Shown piece after piece: positions 8,065 through 16,983 of a stretch of 23,468 nucleotides of DNA. The DNA is taken from positions 1-23,468 of the forward strand of contig JBNKEI010000212.1 of assembly GCA_050288705.1 (NCBI GenBank), in the 5' to 3' direction. Position 1 is the first letter of the stretch. Each line of letters starts with the position of its first letter. The notes under the pieces are model-generated. The model did no database searches. It worked only from the letters and a program-made list of their open reading frames with translations, and was not told the origin of the DNA. Source of the stretch: JBNKEI01 sp050288705 (GTDB lineage Bacteria > Myxococcota > Myxococcia > Myxococcales > UBA5297). The position numbers and the translations under genes are program-made.

Positions 8065-11000
8065 ATGGCAGTAAAATACCACGATGGTCTAAGTTCTCCA
8101 AACGCCCGGCAATCGGGGGCGCGGCAGAATGCGCAGTGGCCGACAAGAGCCTCCAGTTCCAGAGCAAACGCAGGTTCAAGTTCAACCAGTGAACAATGTA
8201 TTTCTTTCCCTGCTGGTAAAGAAGACCGGTTCGATGGGACTAATGGAGCCGACCTAGCGGTGCGCTCCAAAACCAGGGCGGAAATACAATACTCCGTGAA
8301 TTTATTGGCTACTTACTCTTCAACATCGGTGACCGATCCAAGAACCCGCCAAGAACATCTGACTCAGATCCGGGAAGACCAAAGGACCACGACTGGATAT
8401 GCGCGTACTTCAGGTGTATCGCAGAGCGAGTGGCGCAATTCCTTGGTAGCGGAGGGGCAGTTTACCGAAAAATATAACCAACTAATGCAAGAGCTGGAAC
8501 AGGCAGTCTTTCCAGAAGAAACGCCGCTAAAAGCCGAGCGTACACAGGTTGCCGATTCATCTCGTTCCCTACGTTCCATGGTTAGGCCTATAAGGCGTCG
8601 TTTAAAGCCTCATTTCCATTTCCGCAAGCCGATAACATTGCGGAAAAGTGAAATTGCCATGGCCTTAACGCGCCCGGAAAAGTTGGGCACTGGAGGTCGT
8701 GCCAATGCCAGACTAGAGCGCACCACCACCATACTGCTTGGGGGGACAGCTAAGTTGCGTGCGCTTACCGACGAGCTAACTAAATCAGCAGCGACGGTCA
8801 GGCGATCATACGAGCTTGCTGAAGCGGTTGCTCAGACTCGAGAAGAAGTAGAAGAGCAGGTGGCAAAGGCGGTGCGTAATCTCAGGCGAGCTTGGTCGAA
8901 GGATTTTCTTGCTACGAAGTTGCTAGAAAAGGCTAGGGCGCGATTAGAGAAACAAACAAACGAACTTACGAAATCAACCCGGCGGCATAAATTGCTGCAG
9001 GCATTACTGCATCGTATGAAAAACCGCTTAGAGAATTTGCAAAACGAATACTCAAGGTGCGTTTTAGTGGCGAATTGGTTGGATAAACTGGATGACGAAA
9101 GTTTTCAGCAGAACAGCGGTACATCAAGGTCGGGCGAATATACTATTTTGATAAACAAACACTCCAAAATTGTGCGGTTAGAGGATCGAATCAGTTCAAT
9201 TACCATTAAACGCGACCGTTTGGCCGAGAAAATGACCGTATTAACGGAGAAAATAAACTCGTCCAACCACAAAATTGCGTGGAGTGAGCAAATAAAAACA
9301 ATTACCGAGCAATGGATTGAAGAAGCGCAACAGCAGTACTGTAAATGGAAAAGCCAGCTTGAAGCAATAACCATAAAACTAGAATCACAATTAATTCTAG
9401 ATGAACAGGCCCAGGGTTTGCAAAACGTGGCCGAAAAGTACCAAGAACAACAGGTTTGCGTAGTTGATGCAATGCATGACGTAGGTTTTATCAATGCTCT
9501 TTCCCTAGAGGAACTAGGCAAGTTTTTTGATATCCAAGGGGTAATGTCATCGAAAGTTCAAGAGCTGAAAGCGGTATTATCAACCGTGCTGGTTAAGGTG
9601 CACAGTAGAGATATAGCTGGCAACCAAGGATTAGATGAGTTGCTCGTTTTCAAGATAGTGTATCGGGCGGTATCGCAGTCGTCTAAACGCGATATCACTG
9701 TAGCCAGCCGGGCATTGCAAGAGTTGATGCAATCCAGCATGGCCTCTTTGGCGGGGGTCCCGGGAGAAAGGATAATAGATGAACCAGCGCTAGAGACGGC
9801 ACAAGTGCTGGCATCATTGCCGCGTGGCATGGAAATACTGCTGCGCTTGACTGTCGGACTACCAGGCTCGCTGCAAGCTCATGAGAATGAAAAGCCCGAG
9901 GTTGAGACGGCGCGCGAACGCGCCGTACTTCATGCGGTAACCGCGGTGTCAGTGTATTTGCAGGCTTCCGCTCATTACGTTGCCGAAATAGATGGAGATG
10001 CAGTGGCGAGCAATTTAGAAATGCTGGCCAACGCTATGGAAGCCGCAACTTTGATGTTTGCTAATGCCTCCCGCTTTGACGGCCAGTTTGTAGAGCCACT
10101 TGTTGGGGCTAGTGATGCGCAAAAAGCGGCTTTTCAAGCGGTGCATTGCAATTATTTTGCATCGCAAGAAGGCTCCCTTTTAAGCAAGGTCAACAAGTAT
10201 TTGCAAAAAGCGAGCACCAAGTGGGTCGACATTGCTATCCAGGATAACAACGCTGGGCATTTGCAATCGGCGGTGTCTTCGGCAGGCAAGCCTAGCCCTT
10301 TCAAGCCGGCGGTTCTGGCTTTGAGTCAAAATGTTCATTCGGCATACAGTCTGGTTGACGGGGAGACTGGTGCGCGGCTAGATAGATATCTAGAAACCGC
10401 GGGTACCGCCATGGTTAAGGTTACCCAGCACCTGCTTAGCGAACGCACCAGGCTCTGCTGTACGCTGCTATTTGAAGTGGCGGCGATTGCGCATGCCCTA
10501 AAAACATTGAACGATGAGCGTGGAAATAAGATCTGTCGACCCGAGCACGCCTTTGTGCCAGATCTAGAAAATGGGGGACGACAAGCATTACATGAAGCTC
10601 TTACTAGGCAATTCGGGCTGTCATCAGCAGATGCCAATCAGGTTCTGAATTCCCAGGGGGTACTTAATCATCCAGCAATCGACAGGCACGAACATAAAAT
10701 TATCGGAATGCTCAGAACCGAAAATTTGGTTTCGATATGGAATAGACTTAAGGCTAACGCACCCGATCGCGCACCGGATCAAGATGTAAAGACGCTGGAA
10801 ACCGCGTTGCGCAAAGCAATGGAAACCATCATCGAAGATTCGCCGGTACAGGTAAATTCTCCGGCCGATGTGTACAAGTTCCTCGATAGCATTCCCCATC
10901 GAATGGAACAACGTTGTACGGCGCGTTTCGTCAACGGATATACCGGTGGCGTTAAACCGCCGATAACCGGCGCAGTCACCATTGCTACCGGAGTGGTAAC

Positions 11001-12345
11001 AGGGGGTGCATCACTGGTGGCTTCGGTGCAGCCCCGAATAAAGCTCGAAGGGGCACTTACCAAAAACGCCATATTCGAAATTTCCTTCACCACGGAAAGT
11101 CTAGATATCTTTATTGGAAAGGAGAAGGCGGTTTGCGGAAAGGTTGGTCTGGGCGTTGGTGGCAGAATTGGATTTGGCGGCACCGGTGCTGGCATTAGAG
11201 GTGGCGCATACTACGATCATTCTCGCGCTGGCGAAAGCAACAATAAGGAAGGAGTGTGGCTACGACTGCCGGTTGATACCAGCTCTACCGAGGAACTTCG
11301 TGATGAAGCACGGCAACTTATGGACACGCTATTTAATTGGAGGGACAAGATCGACGAAGTCACCGGTAGAAAACGCTTTGGCGCGGAATTGGGAGGAATA
11401 CCCAATCCGATAGGGGCCATACTAGCCATGAATCCAAAGGTATCGGTGAACCTGGTGCAGCGAGAGAGCGACAAAATATCCAAGAAAACCAATGCCTTGG
11501 GTGCTACAATCGGGATGTTGTTTCCCAAAATGCCGTTGGCGCAGAGGCTTGGCCTCGATGCTAGTCTTAGTAGAGAACAAACTACCCTTCGTAAACAGAT
11601 TATTGCGGTTGATTCCGGATACTTTAGCATTCACCGTAACCGGGTTCTGGTGGGTAATCAGGTAGCGGTGGCCACACGAGGAACCGCGGCTGAATTGTTT
11701 ACTCTAAAAAATGCTCAGCATGCAGGCGAGGTAGGTGGCGTGCTGGGAACTGGCGGTGGTTATAGCAAAAAGAAATTAATCTACGATAACTCGGTAGAAT
11801 TCAAGAACCGGTGGGTAGTCATGAATGGCCAGACTCATTGGAGACATTCCCGAGCCGATATCGAGTACAAAAGCTTTGAGCAATTTAAGAACGCAGTTAA
11901 TGCCCAGCGAGAAGAATGGATTGCAGTCGGCGCGGAAAAGCGAGTTGGCGTGGGTATTACTTTGGATGCCGCGCGCGAGGCTGCGAGCAAGGATCTAGAT
12001 TTATTTCTCGATCAATTAGAGAAACACCAGACCGATGCCGATGGCGTTAACAGGCTGAGAAATAGTTATATTGTCAGCCGTTGTATGCGGAAGGAATCGG
12101 CAGCTTACCTTGACGGTTTGCTGGCGCTGGAACAACTGGAAATACAACAAGGCAACCTTGATGAAGCAGCGCGCATAAATGCCGAGCAAGACAAGGTTTT
12201 TCGCAACGAGCACTCGTTCCAAAACTTAATGTTGTTTGCCAATGAAAAAACCAGGCATAAACGGGCCGTAGGTATTGATTTTGGGGCGGTTGTATCAAGC
12301 AGTATTGGCGCCGAGGGGCAGCGACCCGAACTTCTGTATTTTTAA
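8065..12345 (+). CDS. Large protein of unknown function (1426 residues): polar N-terminus, coiled coils, Gly-rich beta-type C-terminus
   Basis: I do not recognise a family. The ATG at 8065 has AGGAG 6 bases upstream. The first 60 residues are polar and Ser/Asn/Arg/Gln-rich with no signal peptide or membrane segment. Residues about 215-450 are heptad-like and charged, with long coiled-coil potential (e.g. TREEVEEQVAKAVRNLRRAW). Residues about 450-950 look helical. From about 960 the character changes to Gly/Val-rich alternating strands (ITGAVTIATGVVTGGASLV, GLGVGGRIGFGGTGAG), then more strand-like segments (IPNPIGAILAMNP), and the protein ends in LLYF. This order recalls very large type III effectors of the AvrE/HopR kind, whose C-terminal parts form beta-barrels, but that is resemblance in layout, not demonstrated homology. 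The gene stands alone between the ergothioneine genes and an S1 protein; no chaperone or secretion gene is nearby. It is intact and free of frameshifts, so it is under selection. Confidence 0.88.
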   Translation: MAVKYHDGLSSPNARQSGARQNAQWPTRASSSRANAGSSSTSEQCISFPAGKEDRFDGTNGADLAVRSKTRAEIQYSVNLLATYSSTSVTDPRTRQEHLTQIREDQRTTTGYARTSGVSQSEWRNSLVAEGQFTEKYNQLMQELEQAVFPEETPLKAERTQVADSSRSLRSMVRPIRRRLKPHFHFRKPITLRKSEIAMALTRPEKLGTGGRANARLERTTTILLGGTAKLRALTDELTKSAATVRRSYELAEAVAQTREEVEEQVAKAVRNLRRAWSKDFLATKLLEKARARLEKQTNELTKSTRRHKLLQALLHRMKNRLENLQNEYSRCVLVANWLDKLDDESFQQNSGTSRSGEYTILINKHSKIVRLEDRISSITIKRDRLAEKMTVLTEKINSSNHKIAWSEQIKTITEQWIEEAQQQYCKWKSQLEAITIKLESQLILDEQAQGLQNVAEKYQEQQVCVVDAMHDVGFINALSLEELGKFFDIQGVMSSKVQELKAVLSTVLVKVHSRDIAGNQGLDELLVFKIVYRAVSQSSKRDITVASRALQELMQSSMASLAGVPGERIIDEPALETAQVLASLPRGMEILLRLTVGLPGSLQAHENEKPEVETARERAVLHAVTAVSVYLQASAHYVAEIDGDAVASNLEMLANAMEAATLMFANASRFDGQFVEPLVGASDAQKAAFQAVHCNYFASQEGSLLSKVNKYLQKASTKWVDIAIQDNNAGHLQSAVSSAGKPSPFKPAVLALSQNVHSAYSLVDGETGARLDRYLETAGTAMVKVTQHLLSERTRLCCTLLFEVAAIAHALKTLNDERGNKICRPEHAFVPDLENGGRQALHEALTRQFGLSSADANQVLNSQGVLNHPAIDRHEHKIIGMLRTENLVSIWNRLKANAPDRAPDQDVKTLETALRKAMETIIEDSPVQVNSPADVYKFLDSIPHRMEQRCTARFVNGYTGGVKPPITGAVTIATGVVTGGASLVASVQPRIKLEGALTKNAIFEISFTTESLDIFIGKEKAVCGKVGLGVGGRIGFGGTGAGIRGGAYYDHSRAGESNNKEGVWLRLPVDTSSTEELRDEARQLMDTLFNWRDKIDEVTGRKRFGAELGGIPNPIGAILAMNPKVSVNLVQRESDKISKKTNALGATIGMLFPKMPLAQRLGLDASLSREQTTLRKQIIAVDSGYFSIHRNRVLVGNQVAVATRGTAAELFTLKNAQHAGEVGGVLGTGGGYSKKKLIYDNSVEFKNRWVVMNGQTHWRHSRADIEYKSFEQFKNAVNAQREEWIAVGAEKRVGVGITLDAAREAASKDLDLFLDQLEKHQTDADGVNRLRNSYIVSRCMRKESAAYLDGLLALEQLEIQQGNLDEAARINAEQDKVFRNEHSFQNLMLFANEKTRHKRAVGIDFGAVVSSSIGAEGQRPELLYF

Positions 12346-12518
12346 CTTTCAACTGCTCTTTATTAGAACCAGAGAACCAGAGCTATACGATAGCTTTCCC
12401 CGTGCGTGACGTGACCTTGGCGTTTTTTACCACTGTGCTCACACTATTGCCATGAGCTGTTTTTCGTATGAAGAGAAAATTTTCAAGAACTTCAGAACAT
12501 GAACAAGACCAACAGGGT

Positions 12519-12522
12519 GGAG
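12519..12522 (+). promoter_or_regulatory. Ribosome binding site favouring the second ATG of the S1 gene
   Basis: GGAG lies 6 bases before the ATG at 12529. The upstream in-frame ATG at 12499 has no comparable site. Confidence 0.5.
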
Positions 12523-12528
12523 CTTTGG

Positions 12529-13689
12529 ATGGCAGGAGAGGTTAAAGAAGAATCTTCTTTCGAGTCAATGCTTGAAGAGAGCATGTCTCACTCACGTTTT
12601 CGACTCGTCAAAGGCGATCGGGTAAAAGGCCGAGTGCTTACCTTGCGGCCCCATGATGCCATAATCGATCTGGGTTCCAAGCGGGAGGCATTGCTCAGTC
12701 TTATGGATTTAACTCCGCAAGGTGAGCCCTTGCGGCTTCAGGAAGGCGACGAGGTTGAAGGAACGATTATTGATGAAGGCAGCGAGGGCGAGCCTGCACG
12801 TTTAACTTCGCAAATTCCAAGCGGCCGGCTAGGCAGACAATGGTTGGCTGAAGCAAAGCAGCACAACCGTACGGTAGTCGGGGTGGTGCGCGGGTATAAT
12901 CGGGGAGGGTTAGAAATACAAATTGGAGGAGTGAGAGCCTTTTGTCCTGTATCTCAGATTGATGCTCGTCCTCCCGAAGATCTTTCCGAGCTGGTGGGAC
13001 AGCGAATGGCGCTGAAAGTTCACGATCTCCGAGGACGACAGGTGGTGGTTTCTCGTCGCGCTTTACTAGACGAGGAAAGGACAGTCAAAGCCCAAACAGT
13101 GTTTAGCCAGTTGGAAGAAGGTCAGGTATTGCAGGGGAAGGTAATTTCGCTGCACGAATTTGGAGCATTTGTGGATATTGGAGGGATAGATGCTTTGCTT
13201 CCAACTAGCGAAGTAACCCGGCGAAGAATTCTTCGACCTTCCGATATTTTGGAGCCAGGCCAAGAAATTGAAGTACAGGTACTCAAAGTAGATCTTGGGG
13301 AAGCGAAGCGACGGCCGCGGGTAACGGTTTCTCTAAGAGTACTGGAATCCGATCCCTGGGAGGCTGCCCGAGAATGGTTGGTAGAAGGGGCGGCTTTTCG
13401 AGGAAAAGTAGTGGGAGTACAACCATTTGGCGCTTTTGTAGAGTTGGTGCCAGGCGTTGATGGGCTTATTCATGTAAGCGATCTAGCCGGAGGAGAGCGG
13501 GTGGAACACCCCGAAGAGCTAATCCGCTCGGGAGAAGAGCTGGATGTGCTAGTTGGGCCAGTGGATTGGGAAAATCGAAGAGTCAGCCTAATTCCTTTGG
13601 TTCCCTTGCTAGAAAAACCTTCTGGTAGACATAGCGAGGGTCTGAGCGTTAGCATAGAGGACTCGCTAAGAGAGCGCGGGACTCATTAA
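12529..13689 (+). CDS. RNA-binding protein with four S1 domains (ribosomal protein S1-like)
   Basis: The 386-residue protein contains four OB-fold S1 units. The first is at about residues 27-95 (VKGDRVKGRVLTLRPHDAII). The second is at 112-178 (VVGVVRGYNRGGLEIQIGGV) and the third at 195-270 (EGQVLQGKVISLHEFGAFVD). The fourth is at 284-356 (FRGKVVGVQPFGAFVELVPG, then VDGLIHVSDL). The third and fourth carry the classic GKV...FGAFV...GLIH-type signature; the first two are more diverged. Such proteins bind single-stranded RNA and act in translation or RNA turnover. E. coli S1 has six domains, so this is either a short S1 or a paralogue. N-terminal EESSFESMLEES resembles S1 leaders. I prefer the ATG at 12529 because of its GGAG; an alternative start at 12499 adds 10 residues. 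A 183-base gap precedes it and a possible weak terminator follows. Confidence 0.9.
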   Translation: MAGEVKEESSFESMLEESMSHSRFRLVKGDRVKGRVLTLRPHDAIIDLGSKREALLSLMDLTPQGEPLRLQEGDEVEGTIIDEGSEGEPARLTSQIPSGRLGRQWLAEAKQHNRTVVGVVRGYNRGGLEIQIGGVRAFCPVSQIDARPPEDLSELVGQRMALKVHDLRGRQVVVSRRALLDEERTVKAQTVFSQLEEGQVLQGKVISLHEFGAFVDIGGIDALLPTSEVTRRRILRPSDILEPGQEIEVQVLKVDLGEAKRRPRVTVSLRVLESDPWEAAREWLVEGAAFRGKVVGVQPFGAFVELVPGVDGLIHVSDLAGGERVEHPEELIRSGEELDVLVGPVDWENRRVSLIPLVPLLEKPSGRHSEGLSVSIEDSLRERGTH

Positions 13690-13771
13690 ACTATTTACCA
13701 TACTGTCCATTGAAACCCATACGTTGTTGTAGACATCCTTTTCAAAAATAAGAATCTGAAAACCAAGCACA

Positions 13772-13794
13772 GCAGGAACCCTGCCGGTTTTTTT
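13772..13794 (+). terminator. Possible weak rho-independent terminator after the S1 gene
   Basis: GCAGG (13772-13776), a 3-base AAC loop and CCTGC (13780-13784) form a 5-bp hairpin. After CGG comes a run of seven T (13788-13794). The second arm could alternatively pair with GCAGG at 13795-13799. The short stem and 3-base spacer make it only a candidate. Confidence 0.4.
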
Positions 13795-13817
13795 GCAGGA
13801 CCTGATACGCCTGGCTA

Positions 13818-14885
13818 ATGACTATGGCTTTATCTTCGGCAGAGCTACGCGATCGGTTTCGTGCGACCTTACTGGGGTGCGCAATTGGTGATGCATTAGG
13901 TTTTCCCTTTGAAGGAGCCCCTCCAGAGGCAATTTCGCGAATTCCCACTTTGGCGGAAGACTATGTCTTGCGCCCTCGGGGCCGATTTATAAAGGGCCAA
14001 TATACCGACGATACGCAAATGACCTTGGCGGTGGCAGAAGCCATCATTGCTGAGGGTAGAGTGGATGGCCGATCGATTGCCCAGCGCTTTGCGCTGCTTT
14101 GGAAAGAGGGGGTAATTCTATTTGCCGACCGATCTTCAAAAGAGGCTATGGAAAGGCTTTTGCAAGGGGTGCCATGGATGAGTGCCGGGGTTGAACTCGG
14201 ACGGGCAGGCAATGGCCCGGCTACGCGCGCATCTCCCCTAGGGTTATGGCATTATGATCAGCCAAGCCGCATTAGGCGCGATGCGGAAGTGCAAGGAGTT
14301 ATTACTCACAAAGATCCTCGGGCGCAGGCTGGCGGAGCGGCCATTGCTGCGGCAGTAGCCTTGAATTTGGGAGAGCCGCTTTCGGAAGATTTGTACTGTG
14401 CGCGCATTGCCCGGGTAGTCTCGACGCTCGACGCAGATCTAGCATCGGAAATCAAAAGACTACCCCAACTGCTGCACTTTGAGCCTCTTGCGGCGATTAA
14501 GGTTATTGCTCGGGCAGGTTTTCCTCCTCACTACCAAGTCGAGTGGCCCGGTATTAGCCAATACGTTTTCCCCTCGGTGTTGATGGCTCTGTATGCGTTT
14601 TTGAGAGAGCGCGATGATTTCCGTGCGGTAATGTCTTTAGTCTTACGAGCAGGGGGCGACACCGATTCGGTGGCGTCAATGGCAGGAGCAATTTGCGGAT
14701 CGCGCGTAGGTTGCATTGGTTTGCCCGCACGGCTTCGGCGAGGAGTGCTTCACCGAGATTGGCTAGTAAATGTTGCCGACCGCTTATTTGATCAGAAAAT
14801 GGCGCAGCTAGAAGCAATAGCTAACGCTAATAATGCGCAAGCAACAACGGTAGGAGTAAGGGGTCGAATTCGCAGAGGGCGATAA
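13818..14885 (+). CDS. ADP-ribosylglycohydrolase family protein (DraG-like)
   Basis: This family removes ADP-ribose from proteins, nucleic acids or small molecules using two divalent metal ions. The 355-residue protein has the family motifs in the right order. LLGCAIGDALGFPFEG lies near the N-terminus, YTDDTQM at residues 62-68 (metal ligands D64 and D65) and GGDTDSVASMAGAICG with D281 and D283 near the C-terminus. All residues expected for metal binding are present, so it should be active. The ATG at 13818 is used; another in-frame ATG two codons on (13824) is possible, and neither has a strong ribosome binding site. There is no DraT or other ADP-ribosyltransferase and no nitrogenase gene in the window, so the substrate is unknown. 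The basic Arg/Gly C-terminus (VRGRIRRGR) is unusual and could contact nucleic acid. The next gene is convergent, 24 bases away. Confidence 0.9.
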   Translation: MTMALSSAELRDRFRATLLGCAIGDALGFPFEGAPPEAISRIPTLAEDYVLRPRGRFIKGQYTDDTQMTLAVAEAIIAEGRVDGRSIAQRFALLWKEGVILFADRSSKEAMERLLQGVPWMSAGVELGRAGNGPATRASPLGLWHYDQPSRIRRDAEVQGVITHKDPRAQAGGAAIAAAVALNLGEPLSEDLYCARIARVVSTLDADLASEIKRLPQLLHFEPLAAIKVIARAGFPPHYQVEWPGISQYVFPSVLMALYAFLRERDDFRAVMSLVLRAGGDTDSVASMAGAICGSRVGCIGLPARLRRGVLHRDWLVNVADRLFDQKMAQLEAIANANNAQATTVGVRGRIRRGR

Positions 14886-14909
14886 GGTTTTTTTCGAGAG
14901 GTTACTGGG

Positions 14910-16604
14910 TTATCTTCTTTTCTTTTGGCGCATTTCTATAAGTCGTAGTTCCGTGGCTGCTTCGCTGTTTCGGGGGTTGGAATGAAAAGCTAAGCGGAAA
15001 TAGCGTTCGGCTTTCACTAGATCGCCCTCCACGCGATGTATCACTCCTAGCGAGTAGGCAGCACGGTCGCAATTTGATTCCAGCTTGAGTGCTTGCTCCA
15101 ATTTTCTTTTAATCTCTGGTAGGTCGATTTTGGGCTCTGGTTCCAAGTAGCACGCCCAAGCTTCTTGGGTTAGGTAAATGGCTTTGGAGCTCAATTGGAA
15201 GGCACTGGCAAAAGCAGTTGCCGCTGAAGCATAATCCTTCTTTTTTAGATAAATCTCTCCCTGTTTAGCCAATTGCGCATGGTCAGGCTTTGAAGAAGAA
15301 GTTTCTGTCGAAAGGGGAATGGCTCGAGAAGCGGCCAGTTGATCGATGTACTTTTTTCTTTTGGTATCTTCATGCAATGTTTCGTAGGCCTCTTGGATGG
15401 CAGCGAAAATATCTTTTACTTTAGGTAGCAAAGTGGCTTGAGTCTGCGAGACTTGATCTGGATGAAAGCACTTGACTAACTGAAGGTAGGTTTGGCGAAT
15501 CTGTTCGCGAGTAGCAGTGAAAGGTAGTTGAAGGCGAGCAAAGTAATCGGAACCAATAGTCTGGTAGTGAAGATCAACTTTTTGAGCAAAAGCACGGTCT
15601 TCTTCGGTGACCGGTGTTGAAGTAGCAGGCGTAGCAGACGATGTGACGTCCGAAGAGGTGTCTGCTGTTTGAGAAGAAACTTCTTCCCCTGTTCCTTCCA
15701 AATGTTCTAGCGCTGGCGAGGGAAAAGCTCCCAAAGTGCGAAACGCACGGCGAAGCAAACGCTGGCGGCGTTTGAAATCGGCAGGGTTGGCCACGTTTTC
15801 TCCTTCGGCAGTAGGAGCAGTCTTACGGATCGAAGATGCAGGTTCAATTTTCTCCACCACGATTTCCGCAGGCACCGCGTTCTGGAGTGGTTTGGCAACT
15901 TCTAATAGCAGCATAGTTGCAGTAAACCAGCGCGCCCAATTGATATTAACGCCAAGGGAAATCAGTTCACTCCAATGCCAATTCTCGCTTAGTGAGGCGA
16001 CTGCCTTGCGCTCATGATCGCCAGGATTAAAGAAGCGTAACCATCGATATAGTTTAGGTAAATCCACAAACTCTACGGCAAGGTTTTCCTGGTCGTTTAA
16101 GATTCGGGCGATCCAAGGCTCTGCGGAAGAAGCACTCATGGCCTCAATCAGTATCTTGTGGGGAATAAGACTGGAGTGCTCTAGATTTTGCAGCTTACTA
16201 ACCGATTGATGAGTGAATTCCCAGTTTCCTTCTTTAAGCTCGGCTAAGCTGCGTAGATGAGCCTCATGCTGGAGCTTGCGTCCAAGGCAAAGGCCGCTAG
16301 GCTGGATAGCTCCTTGTTCAAGCAGAACTTCGGGGAGGGTTTTTCCAGCTTCTAAGAGAGGAAGAGTGCAATCAATAGCGTCAAGATCAACTAAGCAGTG
16401 CTCAACAAGAATTTCGGCAAGGGAACGAAATCCGACCGATACCTTAACGCTAGCAGGGGCTCCTCGATAAAAAACAATGCGGTTTTCTCCGCAGGAGGTG
16501 CTAATGCGTAGTTCGCCACTAGCGTTCTGGTAGTAGGCGGCCCACAAAAGAGCAGCCAAAGGACGTTCGCTCAGCTTTCCTTGAGATAACGCAAATTCTT
16601 GCAT
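14910..16604 (-). CDS. DUF4388 / DnaJ-domain / TPR protein
   Basis: This 564-residue cytoplasmic protein has three parts. Residues about 8-130 resemble DUF4388 (GKLSERPLAALLWAAYYQNA, ENRIVFYRGAPASVKVSVG, SLAEILVEHCLVD), a putative protein-interaction module common in deltaproteobacterial proteins. A Ser/Thr/Pro-rich linker follows near residues 290-345. Residues about 352-415 are a J domain (YFARLQLPFTATREQIRQTY) with the HPD motif intact at H381-P382-D383, so it could stimulate an Hsp70 ATPase. From about 445 to the end are TPR-like repeats (KKDYASAATAFASAF; YSLGVIHRVEGDLVKAERYF). No DnaK or GrpE gene is nearby. It lies 22 bases downstream of the zinc-finger gene on the same strand and is probably co-transcribed. 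The ribosome binding site is weak. Its role is unknown; scaffold or co-chaperone is the reasonable guess. Confidence 0.85.
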   Translation of the reverse strand: MQEFALSQGKLSERPLAALLWAAYYQNASGELRISTSCGENRIVFYRGAPASVKVSVGFRSLAEILVEHCLVDLDAIDCTLPLLEAGKTLPEVLLEQGAIQPSGLCLGRKLQHEAHLRSLAELKEGNWEFTHQSVSKLQNLEHSSLIPHKILIEAMSASSAEPWIARILNDQENLAVEFVDLPKLYRWLRFFNPGDHERKAVASLSENWHWSELISLGVNINWARWFTATMLLLEVAKPLQNAVPAEIVVEKIEPASSIRKTAPTAEGENVANPADFKRRQRLLRRAFRTLGAFPSPALEHLEGTGEEVSSQTADTSSDVTSSATPATSTPVTEEDRAFAQKVDLHYQTIGSDYFARLQLPFTATREQIRQTYLQLVKCFHPDQVSQTQATLLPKVKDIFAAIQEAYETLHEDTKRKKYIDQLAASRAIPLSTETSSSKPDHAQLAKQGEIYLKKKDYASAATAFASAFQLSSKAIYLTQEAWACYLEPEPKIDLPEIKRKLEQALKLESNCDRAAYSLGVIHRVEGDLVKAERYFRLAFHSNPRNSEAATELRLIEMRQKKRR

Positions 16605-16626
16605 GTTGGCTTATAGCTCAAATGCA

Positions 16627-16944
16627 TCAAGCCCTATACCGGGACCTCGCTGCCTTGTCGGCTTTTCTGCTATTAACTCTTTGGCTTCTGCTTCTTTGGC
16701 TATCTTGGGTGTCTTGGCTATCGTTATTTTCGATTTCTGCTCGTTTCATTTTGACGAAAAGTGATTCTAAACGCTCCAGAGTGCCTGGTTTATAAACTCT
16801 GCAACCGCAATTCGGACACACTCCTTGAGGTACACCTGATAACACTACAACCGTATCACAGATGCTCAGCCGCACGTCAAGATAGCAACTCTCGAACGGA
16901 GTGTCGCATTCGCAAACTCCATAATCAATAATCTCAACAGGCAT
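16627..16944 (-). CDS. Small YgiT/MqsA-like zinc-finger protein
   Basis: The 105-residue protein has a cysteine-rich N-terminal half and a very polar, basic C-terminal tail (SRSQRVNSRKADKAARSRYR). The segment VPQGVCPNCGCRVYKPGTLE, with C43, C46 and C48, matches the second knuckle of YgiT-type zinc fingers (V-P-x-x-V-C-P-x-C-G). The first knuckle is degenerate: C11-x-C13 instead of C-x2-C. YgiT/MqsA domains occur in antitoxins and transcriptional regulators, but no helix-turn-helix follows and no toxin gene is adjacent, so I would not call this a toxin-antitoxin pair. It precedes the DUF4388-DnaJ gene and diverges from the Gln/Ser-rich gene across only 39 bases, so the two promoters must overlap. 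Confidence 0.7.
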   Translation of the reverse strand: MPVEIIDYGVCECDTPFESCYLDVRLSICDTVVVLSGVPQGVCPNCGCRVYKPGTLERLESLFVKMKRAEIENNDSQDTQDSQRSRSQRVNSRKADKAARSRYRA

Positions 16945-16983
16945 ACGCTAGCCAACCGATAAGGTTTGAGGTACTATTATCAC

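Noticed and set aside
12381..12395. AGCTAT-ACG-ATAGCT inverted repeat after the 1426-residue gene as a terminator.
   Set aside because: The stem is only 6 bp, AT-rich, has a 3-base loop and is followed by TTCCCC rather than a T-run.
16627..16944. Zinc-finger protein as the antitoxin of an MqsRA-type toxin-antitoxin pair.
   Set aside because: The first zinc knuckle is degenerate, no helix-turn-helix domain follows, and the adjacent gene is a DUF4388-DnaJ-TPR protein rather than a small RNase toxin.
16955..16962. ACCGATAA, like a sigma-28 -10 element before the Gln/Ser-rich gene, attractive because fliA is in the window.
   Set aside because: The expected -35 position (16936-16943, AACAGGCA) does not resemble TAAAGTTT.
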